Of a DNA stretch of 39,091 bases, positions 14,000 through 19,926 are shown in pieces (the stretch's first letter is position 1; each line of letters opens with the position of its first letter). The notes below the pieces were generated by a model. That model searched no databases, had not been told where the DNA came from, and saw nothing but the letters and a program-made list of their open reading frames with translations. The DNA comes from a virus: the IMG/VR virus record IMGVR_UViG_3300042867_000366, positions 1 to 39,091 of that record; one strand, written 5' to 3'. The translations under genes and the position numbers were made by a program.

Positions 14000-14583
14000 A
14001 ATCTTTGTGTTTTAATTATTAATCTTTGTGTTTCTATTAATTCAGGATATTGTCTTATAAATTCCGCTTTTTTACCTATTCTTTTTGATAGAGTATAAAT
14101 AACGTAGCAGTCTTTTAATTCTTCACGCATCTTTTTATCTGTTGCGTTTTGCCATTTTCTTACTTTGTCTTTTGGTTGTGGATTGTCTTTATTATATTGA
14201 AGTCTATGTTCTTTATTTTTTATGTCCCAATCTTTTTTCCATTGTTTTACTTTATCTGCATTTTCTTTTTTGTAACATTTTTTATATTCAGTAACATATT
14301 CTTTATTTTTTTCTTCCCATTCCTTTTTTTTAATAGTGCTATAACCTTCATTTTTTTCATTCCATTTTTTACAAACAGAATATCTACATTTTCTGCATTG
14401 GCTGTGATACCTTTGTTTTTTTGTTCCGTCTTTTCTTTTATGTCCAAAAACAATAGGGAAATCATTTATGCTTTTTTCAATATTACATTTTGAACAACAC
14501 TTGAAAGGCACTTCTGCTAACATCGGTTTTGCAAAAGCAAGGGCTTCGGTGGTGGTATCAACATTTGTATTTCTATCAATCAT
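13978..14583 (-). CDS. Zinc-ribbon protein with highly basic helical region
   Basis: 201 aa from the first ATG. Residues about 29-66 hold CSKC...CRKC (KCCSKCNIEKSINDF then HSQCRKCRYSVC), the zinc ribbon seen at the N terminus of phage HNH-type nucleases; no HNH motif follows. Instead there are about 90 residues rich in Lys, Asn, Glu and Trp, probably a long DNA-binding helix, and a C-terminal helix. The first 20 codons lie inside a palindromic element whose homologue at 15.8 kb has in-frame stops, so the real start may be Met21 (14523), where ATGTTAGC overlaps the cassette end. AT content is high. Confidence 0.65.
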   Translation of the reverse strand: MIDRNTNVDTTTEALAFAKPMLAEVPFKCCSKCNIEKSINDFPIVFGHKRKDGTKKQRYHSQCRKCRYSVCKKWNEKNEGYSTIKKKEWEEKNKEYVTEYKKCYKKENADKVKQWKKDWDIKNKEHRLQYNKDNPQPKDKVRKWQNATDKKMREELKDCYVIYTLSKRIGKKAEFIRQYPELIETQRLIIKTQRLCKTSQN

Positions 14584-14650
14584 TTGTGCTAATTTTAAAG
14601 TTTAGTGTTTCTAATCCCTTGCATTCGCAAGTCTGCAAACCGTTATGCGC
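14508..14650. repeat. attC-like palindromic element S1
   Basis: An imperfect inverted repeat. The left arm reads CTAAC, then CGGTTTTGCA and GCAAGGG; the right arm reads CCCTTGC, TGCAAACCG, TTATGC. The pairing is TAAC/GTTA, CGGTT(T)TGCA/TGCAAACCG with one bulged base, and GCAAGGG/CCCTTGC. TAAC to GTTA spans 128 nt. The right arm has a local hairpin (CTTGC/GCAAG). About two thirds of positions look conserved with S2 (15738..15876), with compensating changes in the stem, so the structure appears selected. Confidence 0.6.
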
Positions 14651-15008
14651 ACCGCACTATCTGAAACCTACTAATGATACAACCATCCCCACTATACCTC
14701 TTACGAGGCTCATACAACGATGTTTTCAAGTTTGGTGCATTATGTCTTAGCAAGGTAACAAATCTCTCGTAAAGAGCATCTTGTGTATCTCTCATATTAT
14801 TTACAACTTTAATCGAATTAATGATGGTTGTGTGGTCACGATAGGAAAGGAATCTGCCTATCTCGGAAAGGTTATAACCATTCTCGTAAGCTATGAAACA
14901 AAACAAATGTCTTGCCGTTGCAATGTCAAAAGTGCCTCGTCCACTATCTTGAATCTTTTTGATGGGGATGTTAAGTCCTGTTGCAATGTCTATAAGTATT
15001 CTATCCAT
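14643..15008 (-). CDS. DnaA domain IV-like origin-binding protein
   Basis: 121 aa, no ATPase part. Residues about 24-68 match the C-terminal DNA-binding domain of DnaA: FDIATARHLFCFIAYENGYNLSEIGRFL then YRDHTTIINSIKVV, with the RDHTT signature that contacts the DnaA box. It may recognise the perfect DnaA box or the iterons at 10.1-10.4 kb, or block host DnaA. It overlaps the upstream HTH gene by 8 nt. A stand-alone domain IV protein in a phage is uncommon but known types exist. Confidence 0.8.
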   Translation of the reverse strand: MDRILIDIATGLNIPIKKIQDSGRGTFDIATARHLFCFIAYENGYNLSEIGRFLSYRDHTTIINSIKVVNNMRDTQDALYERFVTLLRHNAPNLKTSLYEPRKRYSGDGCIISRFQIVRCA

Positions 15009-15423
15009 TGTTCGAAGTTTTTAATCCGTAATCAGATAACGATGGATGTACCCATTGAAAGTCAATCATATCAGGTGCAAGTGGTGTGTTATCAATAAGC
15101 AATGCTTTCTCTTTCTTTGCTTTAATCTTTGCACCGAATCCTGACTTCACTTTGATCCCACGATATCCAATGTAGTGCCTTATTTGGTGTTCAGTTATCT
15201 TGTAATAATCTGCCCATTCAAGTGCGGTTTTTTCCATTGCGTGTTCCATTATGTATTCCAAAACTATCGGTGTTTTTCGATACCCTGAATCTTTCCCTTT
15301 AAGTCCATTTCTGTAAAAGAACTGGTGCATTGTTCGATACGTTACGTTTGCAAGTTTCGCCCATTCCTTGTAGGTGTACTTGGTTGGTGTTGCTTTGATT
15401 TGTTGTACTATTTCTATGTCCAT
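15001..15423 (-). CDS. Tandem helix-turn-helix protein
   Basis: 140 aa from ATG 15423, preferred because the upstream region to 15477 belongs to a hairpin element and an A-rich leader (AAAACAAAACAAA) precedes this ATG. Two similar HTH units are visible: YKEWAKLANVTYRTMHQFFYRNGLK (about 18-42) and ALEWADYYKITEHQIRHYIGYRGIK (about 64-88), each with the EWA..(T/Y)...Q.....G(L/I)K pattern. A basic linker follows (KIKAKKEKA). It probably binds DNA, perhaps with the DnaA-like partner encoded next to it. Function unknown. Confidence 0.65.
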   Translation of the reverse strand: MDIEIVQQIKATPTKYTYKEWAKLANVTYRTMHQFFYRNGLKGKDSGYRKTPIVLEYIMEHAMEKTALEWADYYKITEHQIRHYIGYRGIKVKSGFGAKIKAKKEKALLIDNTPLAPDMIDFQWVHPSLSDYGLKTSNNG

Positions 15424-15454
15424 TTTGTTTTGTTTTGATGTGTTATTTAATATG

Positions 15455-15514
15455 TGATAACTTGCGCTACAAAGCAATGAGGCACTGCTTGTAGCTGACA
15501 GTTAGGTGCAATGC
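15455..15514. repeat. attC-like hairpin element S3 (with cassette end c)
   Basis: Minus strand: GCATTGCACCTAAC, TGTCA, stem GCTACAA-GCA, 9-nt loop, TGC-T-TTGTAGC, GCAA, GTTATCAC. A 10-bp stem with one extrahelical base is framed by CCTAAC and GTTA core-like ends over about 50 nt, close to the size and layout of short integron attC sites. The gene upstream stops (TAG) directly at the CATTGCACCTAAC end. Confidence 0.6.
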
Positions 15515-15717
15515 TATGCGACCTCCGATAAAAGCTGGTTTATTACTTCATCAACTTGCTTCCCGTTACCTAAATTATCTTCCAACATTGACTTAAAGAA
15601 CTCTTTATAAACTTCATCAGTCAATATTGTTTCAGTTGTTACTTCGGGATAACCAAACTCTTTCAAGTTCTTTACACCAGCTTTTAATAAATGTTCTCTA
15701 ATTTGTTCGTTTGTCAT
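15514..15717 (-). CDS. Hypothetical protein in a cassette-like unit (67 aa)
   Basis: 67 aa from ATG 15717 (MTNEQIREHLLKAGVKNLKEFGYPEVT...). The 12 further codons of the longer frame start only at TTG and lie in the flanking repeat. Mostly helical and acidic; the YPEVTTETILTDEVYKEFFKSMLEDN segment recurs in small phage proteins of unknown function. It is flanked by inverted GTTAGGTGCA(A/G)TGC sequences at 15501..15514 and 15738..15751, 13 of 14 bases complementary, like a single-gene cassette. Confidence 0.65.
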   Translation of the reverse strand: MTNEQIREHLLKAGVKNLKEFGYPEVTTETILTDEVYKEFFKSMLEDNLGNGKQVDEVINQLLSEVA

Positions 15718-15737
15718 TTTATTTGAATTTGTGAGAA

Positions 15738-15876
15738 GCACTGCACCTAACAAGGTATTGCCAAAAGCAGGGCATTCTCGGTTAATTAATCATTTGTACT
15801 TCTATTGGGCATTTGTACAAGGTTGAAACATTTATCTTTCAAATCCCTGCCTTCGGCAATACCCAAACCGTTACCA
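15738..15876. repeat. attC-like palindromic element S2 (with cassette end d)
   Basis: Left arm GCACTGCACCTAAC, GGTATTGCC, GCAGGG; right arm CCCTGC, GGCAATACC, CAAACC, GTTACC. The GGTATTGCC/GGCAATACC stem is perfect (9 bp) and GCAGGG/CCCTGC adds 6. TAAC to GTTA spans 126 nt. The right arm folds locally as TGCC-TTC-GGCA. The loop holds two GTACAAATG start-codon-like words about 20 nt apart on the minus strand. Homologous to S1. Confidence 0.6.
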
Positions 15877-16179
15877 TCACTCCAAATATATCACCAACTT
15901 ATCTTCATTGCTTTCTTCCTCATCAATCTCAAAAACTCCAAGTGGTACATTTTGCGATATGGCAATATGAAACAACCGATGGTCACGAGATGATTTTGGA
16001 ACGCATACCCTATATGTCTTCCCTTGATAATCAATCGTTGGTCTTGTGATGGTCAGCACACCACCACGATACGATGTAAGCACTTCGGTAGTATGCAAAA
16101 AGAATGGATGTTGAGATGCTACACGATAGCTATGTTGATTAGTGCTATACACTATCTTGATGCAGTTAGGAGGTGTCAT
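15877..16179 (-). CDS. Hypothetical protein (100 aa)
   Basis: Beta-rich protein (IKIVYSTNQHSYRVASQHPFFLHTTEVLTSYRGGVLTITRP...YRVCVPKS...RLFHIAIS) with an acidic tail. No motif or signal peptide. It overlaps the upstream nuclease gene by 4 nt (ATGA), so it is translated with the recombination genes; a partner role is possible. The S2 element follows its stop. Confidence 0.6.
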   Translation of the reverse strand: MTPPNCIKIVYSTNQHSYRVASQHPFFLHTTEVLTSYRGGVLTITRPTIDYQGKTYRVCVPKSSRDHRLFHIAISQNVPLGVFEIDEEESNEDKLVIYLE

Positions 16180-16868
16180 AGTGATAACGTATTATAGTAT
16201 TCTCTTGCCTTGATAATCTTTCCTTGCAACTTCTCCATCAACACGGCATCATAGTCAAAGTTAAAGACCTTGATACGCTTTTCAATAGGCAACTCAAGTA
16301 TGATGTCATTGTTACGTTGGATCTGCTGACATTGTGCGATGTAATCTTCGTTCTCATAGTTGCGTCCAAACTTCCAAGCAAGACGTTCGCACTCGGCTAT
16401 AACCATCTCCTTCGTATTAGGCACAAGAGCATAGATTAACCGATACTTATGAACCCCTGTTAACTTCATATAGCATTGCGCCTGTGTTTCATACATTGTA
16501 GTTGGTTCGGCTTCAAAGAACGTGCGTAATGACCACGAAGTCTTGATGTCTTCCACCGCATCCGTGAGGATAATATCAGGTGTACCAATGATGAACTCAT
16601 CTTGTAACTTCTCACGATTCTTGGTTCTAAACGCACCGCCAAGAACATCTTGTACAAGTTGCATCGAATCTTGTTCCATTGCCAAGCCTTTGTCCATATA
16701 CTCGTTGTTCACAAATTCACGATATCCGTATTCATATTGTAACCACATTGATTCAACCAATGTCTTACCGGTTGCTGACAAGTTACCTGCGTCTTTATCC
16801 GCTTTTAGTTTCGGTTCAGTTAGTAATGCACCCACACCACTACATCTGAAAAGTATTTGCTTATCCAT
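16176..16868 (-). CDS. PDDEXK (YqaJ/lambda exonuclease-like) nuclease
   Basis: 230 aa. Features of the lambda exonuclease fold: an N-terminal helix with GKTLVE, then GLAMEQDSMQLVQ, the catalytic IIGTPDIILTDAVEDIKTSWS (Asp, then Asp-x-Lys), and Y..QAQCYMKLTG with the conserved Gln. Such exonucleases resect one strand so that the annealase next to them can load. The pair forms a two-component recombination system like Red exo/beta. It overlaps the annealase gene by 8 nt. Confidence 0.82.
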   Translation of the reverse strand: MDKQILFRCSGVGALLTEPKLKADKDAGNLSATGKTLVESMWLQYEYGYREFVNNEYMDKGLAMEQDSMQLVQDVLGGAFRTKNREKLQDEFIIGTPDIILTDAVEDIKTSWSLRTFFEAEPTTMYETQAQCYMKLTGVHKYRLIYALVPNTKEMVIAECERLAWKFGRNYENEDYIAQCQQIQRNNDIILELPIEKRIKVFNFDYDAVLMEKLQGKIIKAREYYNTLSL

Positions 16869-17547
16869 TGAGTAACGCCTCCTTCGTGTAGTATTGTGAT
16901 GTTAAACCAAGTGTTTGAGCCACATCCTTAACTGATGACAAGTCGCTAAGATTCAAGCATTGTTCAATGAACTTTGATACCCTTTCTTTCTCTTTAGCAT
17001 CGTTAATCTTGTCATAAGATAACAACTCAGTATCGCCTGTAAAGGCTATCACATCCTTGCGGTTTAAGTTCGCACCAAACAAGTCACCGAAGTGGTCACA
17101 AGCGTCTTTGATAGCGATTGTCTTAGCGATTGGTAGTGCCATCATTACCGCACCTTTGCCTACGTTCGACATATCCATCTGAAGTGAACCGCTACCTGCT
17201 TTGGTTTGTAGTTCTTGCGCACCTACACCATCGTGGAACTCCATTGTATTGGTTGCAGGATTCAAATAATGTACCCTAACTGTCACCTCAACTGCATTCA
17301 TAAGCATACCAGTCTTCAGTACTTCAATAGAATACTTTTTAAAGCATCTACGAAGCAGATATTCAACCTTATCAATCGGTAGGTAGTTGTACCCCTTAAT
17401 GAATGGATGTTGTTTAACCCAAGCCTGTGGTGGCGGTGTAGCAAGTACCACATTGAGTTGCTCAAGTGGTATTGCTACGTCAAGTTGTTTAAATAGCGAA
17501 GTGATAGTCGGCTTAGTTGCCTTGACTAAGTTAGTGTTATTAGTCAT
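16861..17547 (-). CDS. Rad52-superfamily single-strand annealing protein
   Basis: 228 aa. The core (PFIKGYNYLPIDKVEYLLRRCFKKYSIEVL, VEVTVRVHYL, FHDGVGAQELQ, then NVGKGAVMMALPIAKTIAIKDACDHFGDLFGANLN) follows the Rad52/Sak-type order. In that order a K..A..DA....G..FG helix ends the DNA-binding beta-beta-alpha fold. It anneals complementary strands in recombination-dependent replication. A C-terminal helical tail (DLSSVKDVAQTLGL) may bind partners. It pairs with the exonuclease downstream. It could also be labelled RecT-like; the Rad52 assignment is my preference. Confidence 0.72.
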   Translation of the reverse strand: MTNNTNLVKATKPTITSLFKQLDVAIPLEQLNVVLATPPPQAWVKQHPFIKGYNYLPIDKVEYLLRRCFKKYSIEVLKTGMLMNAVEVTVRVHYLNPATNTMEFHDGVGAQELQTKAGSGSLQMDMSNVGKGAVMMALPIAKTIAIKDACDHFGDLFGANLNRKDVIAFTGDTELLSYDKINDAKEKERVSKFIEQCLNLSDLSSVKDVAQTLGLTSQYYTKEALLNG

Positions 17548-17884
17548 TGTTACCTCCTTCTCTTTCGCCTACGAAATCACTACCTTCGTGGACATCATCT
17601 TCACGTTCACGCATACGTTCAACTTCGGTCATTGATGATAATGTTTGGTAAGCAAGTAATTTCGCTTTTGTAATAACTTGTTCAGCAATAATAATCGCAT
17701 CGAGAAATTCATTTTGTGTTGATGGAATGTAGCCTTGTTCAAGATGCCATTCTAATCCAAGATTGCTTACTTGAATGTCTCGCAAAGAGACTACATCAAT
17801 AGATTCTTTTTCGTTTAGCCATAGTTGTTGGATTATACCGCTTGGCGATTGCAGGAACATTGGAAATTTGTGTTGTGTTTTCAT
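17540..17884 (-). CDS. Hypothetical protein (114 aa)
   Basis: Unknown. The N-terminal region has beta-like strands (MFLQSPSGIIQQLWLNEKESIDVV). A helix (EFLDAIIIAEQVITKAKLLAYQTLSSM) follows and then a very acidic and arginine-rich tail (VERMREREDDVHEGSDFVGERE). It overlaps the annealase start by 8 nt, suggesting translational coupling with recombination genes. Confidence 0.6.
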   Translation of the reverse strand: MKTQHKFPMFLQSPSGIIQQLWLNEKESIDVVSLRDIQVSNLGLEWHLEQGYIPSTQNEFLDAIIIAEQVITKAKLLAYQTLSSMTEVERMREREDDVHEGSDFVGEREGGNND

Positions 17885-17946
17885 TGTGTATATAATTTTT
17901 GTAAAAGTAATTAATTTTTTAATACGAAATCATCGTTAACTAAATA

Positions 17947-18225
17947 TTAGCAAACGTCAGTCGGTTGAGGTTCGTGATATTCCAAGTCACCCTTAACTCC
18001 TTGCTCATCATCCAATCGCACCCAGTCTTGAGATAATGCCACCTTAGATGCAGTCCATTGACGATGTCCGTTCTTCAACTTCCAATAAGCTACCAAGTCA
18101 TCGTGTGTCTTTTCATCGGTAATGAGTCGATTGATAATAAAATCAATGACCGAATCCATTTGTTCGGTTGTGATGCAGGAATCTATCCACGCAGATACGA
18201 TGTTGTAATGTGTTGATGGTATCAT
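17947..18225 (-). CDS. Hypothetical protein (92 aa)
   Basis: Unknown soluble protein with a helical N-terminal half (YNIVSAWIDSCITTEQMDSVIDFIINRLI) and a mixed C-terminal half containing WTASKVALSQDW. It overlaps the upstream gene by 4 nt (ATGA). Part of the early operon started at 19351. Confidence 0.6.
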   Translation of the reverse strand: MIPSTHYNIVSAWIDSCITTEQMDSVIDFIINRLITDEKTHDDLVAYWKLKNGHRQWTASKVALSQDWVRLDDEQGVKGDLEYHEPQPTDVC

Positions 18226-18449
18226 TTGTTTAGTGGTTTAAAGGTGTAAATTAAGGCTCGTTGAATGCTATCTGTGTATGTCATACTATCCGCCATATTT
18301 TTGTGAAATTCCTCAAGGTACATCTGCATCTCGTGAGGTTGTACACCGTTATCTTCTGCGGTTAGTTCAGCAATAGCTTCGATTCGTGATATGTCTTTGT
18401 TCTTTGCCATATCAATAACAAGTGGATGGTTGATGTGTAGATTAGTCAT
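18222..18449 (-). CDS. Hypothetical protein (75 aa)
   Basis: Helical protein (PLVIDMAKNKDISRIEAIAELTAEDNGVQPHEMQMYLEEFHKNMAD). No known motif or membrane segment. Overlaps both neighbours by 4-8 nt in the early operon. Confidence 0.6.
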   Translation of the reverse strand: MTNLHINHPLVIDMAKNKDISRIEAIAELTAEDNGVQPHEMQMYLEEFHKNMADSMTYTDSIQRALIYTFKPLNK

Positions 18450-18705
18450 TGCACACCTCCTTTTCTACTACTATTCCGTCATTGAAGTGTCCGAGATATG
18501 CTATGCCATCTGACCTCATCTCGTTGTAAGCAAACATAAGGTCATAACCCTCTCCATAATCTTTGCATATTAGTTCAATATTACCCCACCCTAAAGTACC
18601 TGTACGTGCAGGTGGATTAGTATCTATATCAATGAATTTAACAAACTCAATAGGCTTCTTTTTTTCTATCGGTGTTGCCTCTCCGATAATAGTTACTTTA
18701 GTCAT
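18442..18705 (-). CDS. Hypothetical protein (87 aa)
   Basis: Beta-rich, opens MTKVTIIGEATP, with PPARTGTLGWGNIELICKDYGEGYDLMFAYN and a second half ending VVEKEVCND. It resembles small uncharacterised phage proteins. It overlaps the upstream 47-aa gene by 8 nt. Confidence 0.6.
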   Translation of the reverse strand: MTKVTIIGEATPIEKKKPIEFVKFIDIDTNPPARTGTLGWGNIELICKDYGEGYDLMFAYNEMRSDGIAYLGHFNDGIVVEKEVCND

Positions 18706-18841
18706 TCTTGATAAGATGTTTAGTTAATAATTCTTTTTCGGTCTTGCGGATAACTTTCTTATCCTTTTCGTTTGCCACTCGGACAAATACGCCCATTAGT
18801 GGTGTTTTGTACTTCGGCTTTGCGCCTGTTTTTTTTGCCAT
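18698..18841 (-). CDS. Small basic protein (47 aa)
   Basis: MAKKTGAKPKYKTPLMGVFVRVANEKDKKV..., Lys rich, with one short hydrophobic strand (MGVFVRVA). It is packed between the tiny membrane peptide and the 87-aa gene. Composition suggests nucleic-acid contact, but that is only a guess. Confidence 0.55.
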   Translation of the reverse strand: MAKKTGAKPKYKTPLMGVFVRVANEKDKKVIRKTEKELLTKHLIKND

Positions 18842-18858
18842 TGTTTATGTTTTAGTTT

Positions 18859-18963
18859 TTAAAAATGTGAACTTGCTGCGATAATATACATTCCGCAGTA
18901 GATGATGAATGTGACCATTATTACTTGAATGGCAATAATTGAGTAGATGAGTAGTTTTTTCAT
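18859..18963 (-). CDS. Tiny single-helix membrane peptide, copy 2
   Basis: 34 aa: MKKLLIYSIIAIQVIM start, helix through FIIYCGMYIIAASSHF. It is a clear relative of the 32-aa peptide at 5494..5592 (shared KLLIY, QV.M, YCG.Y.IA), yet they lie in different operons. It is the second gene of the early operon, so it should be made soon after infection. Function unknown; a membrane-acting early peptide is plausible. Confidence 0.7.
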   Translation of the reverse strand: MKKLLIYSIIAIQVIMVTFIIYCGMYIIAASSHF

Positions 18964-18967
18964 TCTA

Positions 18968-19333
18968 TTAGTTTTTTTTGTATTCTTTTATTGTGATTAA
19001 ATTTTTGCCATATTGAACTTGCTTTGAAGTGATTGTAAATCTTTCAGGGTTAGTTACTTTTTCTATTTGAGTAAATATTGTTTCAATTCCCTTTGAGATA
19101 CAAAACATCATCTCATTTGCTTGTCTTACAGAATTGGTTGCATCGTGGTCACTTACTCTAACTTTAACTTGCTCATTTGTATTTGCATTTAATACATAGA
19201 AATAAGTTGAACATCCGTAATCAGTAAATGAAGAAGTGATGTTTGATTTTAATTCAATATTTAACATTGATGCTTGTGTTTCAATCATATTTGAAATTAA
19301 GTCTTTTGATTCTATTAGTTGCTGTGCGTTCAT
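18968..19333 (-). CDS. Hypothetical protein, first gene of the early operon
   Basis: 121 aa, unknown. N-terminal helix (MNAQQLIESKDLISNMIETQASMLNIEL), then a beta section (CSTYFYVLNANTNEQVKVRVSDHDATN) and a helix/strand end. The VRVSDHDATN segment recurs in uncharacterised phage proteins. It begins only about 10 nt after the predicted transcription start of a strong promoter, so it is probably one of the first proteins made. Confidence 0.65.
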   Translation of the reverse strand: MNAQQLIESKDLISNMIETQASMLNIELKSNITSSFTDYGCSTYFYVLNANTNEQVKVRVSDHDATNSVRQANEMMFCISKGIETIFTQIEKVTNPERFTITSKQVQYGKNLITIKEYKKN

Positions 19334-19350
19334 TGTTTTTAATTGATATG

Positions 19351-19383
19351 CAAATATAATATTATATTCTCCATACTACCAAA
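19351..19383 (-). promoter_or_regulatory. Strong Bacteroidota-type early promoter
   Basis: The minus strand reads TTTG (19383..19380), 21 nt, TATATTTGC (19358..19350). Both elements and the spacing match the Bacteroidota sigma consensus. It starts the replication/recombination operon running down to about 8 kb. Confidence 0.8.
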
Positions 19384-19452
19384 TCTTTTTTTCAAATTTC
19401 GCTGAAACTCAATGACACCAACGGAAGAAATTTTTTAAGAATGTGGAATTCA

Positions 19453-19467
19453 GTTGCAAATTGCAAC
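19453..19467. promoter_or_regulatory. Palindromic operator-like site upstream of the early promoter
   Basis: GTTGCAA-A-TTGCAAC, perfect 7-bp arms with a one-base centre, 70 bp upstream of the -33 element and in a gap (19334..19584) that otherwise holds only the promoter and a terminator. A candidate regulator site. Confidence 0.4.
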
Positions 19468-19530
19468 CACAAACGTGCCAAATTGATGCCGACTTGCACC
19501 CGAAGGGAGATAAGATACACCCCAAAAGCA

Positions 19531-19556
19531 AGTCACCTCGTAGAAACGAGGTGGCT
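19531..19556 (-). terminator. Terminator of the late operon
   Basis: Inverted repeat AGTCACCTCGT with ACGAGGTGGCT around a 4-nt loop, 11 pairs with one G-T. On the minus strand the stem is followed by GACTTGCTTTTGG, a short T run. It lies between the last late gene (19585) and the early promoter, and so insulates the two units. Confidence 0.7.
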
Positions 19557-19584
19557 CTTAAAATACACATATGAAAACAATCTT

Positions 19585-19689
19585 TTACCTACTCAATAAC
19601 TCACGCATCAACTTGCGTAATCGTTCTGCTTCGGCTTCTATCAACAATAATCTTTTCATCACTTCAATACGTTTCTCTTCGTTAGTCAT
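19585..19689 (-). CDS. Small coiled-coil peptide (34 aa)
   Basis: MTNEEKRIEVMKRLLLIEAE..., one amphipathic helix with Leu every 3-4 residues, ending LRKLMRELLSR. It overlaps the previous gene by 8 nt and is the last ORF before the late terminator. It could oligomerise; function unknown. Called from coding overlap and composition. Confidence 0.45.
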   Translation of the reverse strand: MTNEEKRIEVMKRLLLIEAEAERLRKLMRELLSR

Positions 19690-19924
19690 CGGCACTTGGG
19701 TCAAATAATTCACTATACATTTCATCTACGCACATATCAATAATCTTAAAACAACGAGTAAGGATTCGGTTCTTCATTGCTCTACCATCTGCCGTCATTG
19801 GATCAAGTTCTTGAACGGCTGAGATTGCCCAGTAACTATTGGTGATATACTCACTATTCGTAGTGAACTCAACGATTGCATCAGCAAATAATTCTTCTTC
19901 TTTTTCTTTTTCTTCCTTTGCCAT
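19682..19924 (-). CDS. Hypothetical acidic protein (80 aa)
   Basis: Starts with a very charged helix (MAKEEKEKEEELFADAIVEF), then a helical domain (SYWAISAVQELDPMTADGRAMKNRILTRCFKIIDMCVDEMYSEL). Follows the phosphoesterase by 2 nt. Function unknown. Confidence 0.6.
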   Translation of the reverse strand: MAKEEKEKEEELFADAIVEFTTNSEYITNSYWAISAVQELDPMTADGRAMKNRILTRCFKIIDMCVDEMYSELFDPSADD

Positions 19925-19926
19925 AG

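Noticed and set aside
14149-14493. 114-aa plus-strand ORF rich in Phe/Ile
   Set aside because: It is the antisense shadow of the Lys-rich zinc-ribbon gene and has no promoter.
13978-14583. HNH nuclease call for the zinc-ribbon protein
   Set aside because: Only the zinc ribbon is visible; no HNH catalytic motif follows.
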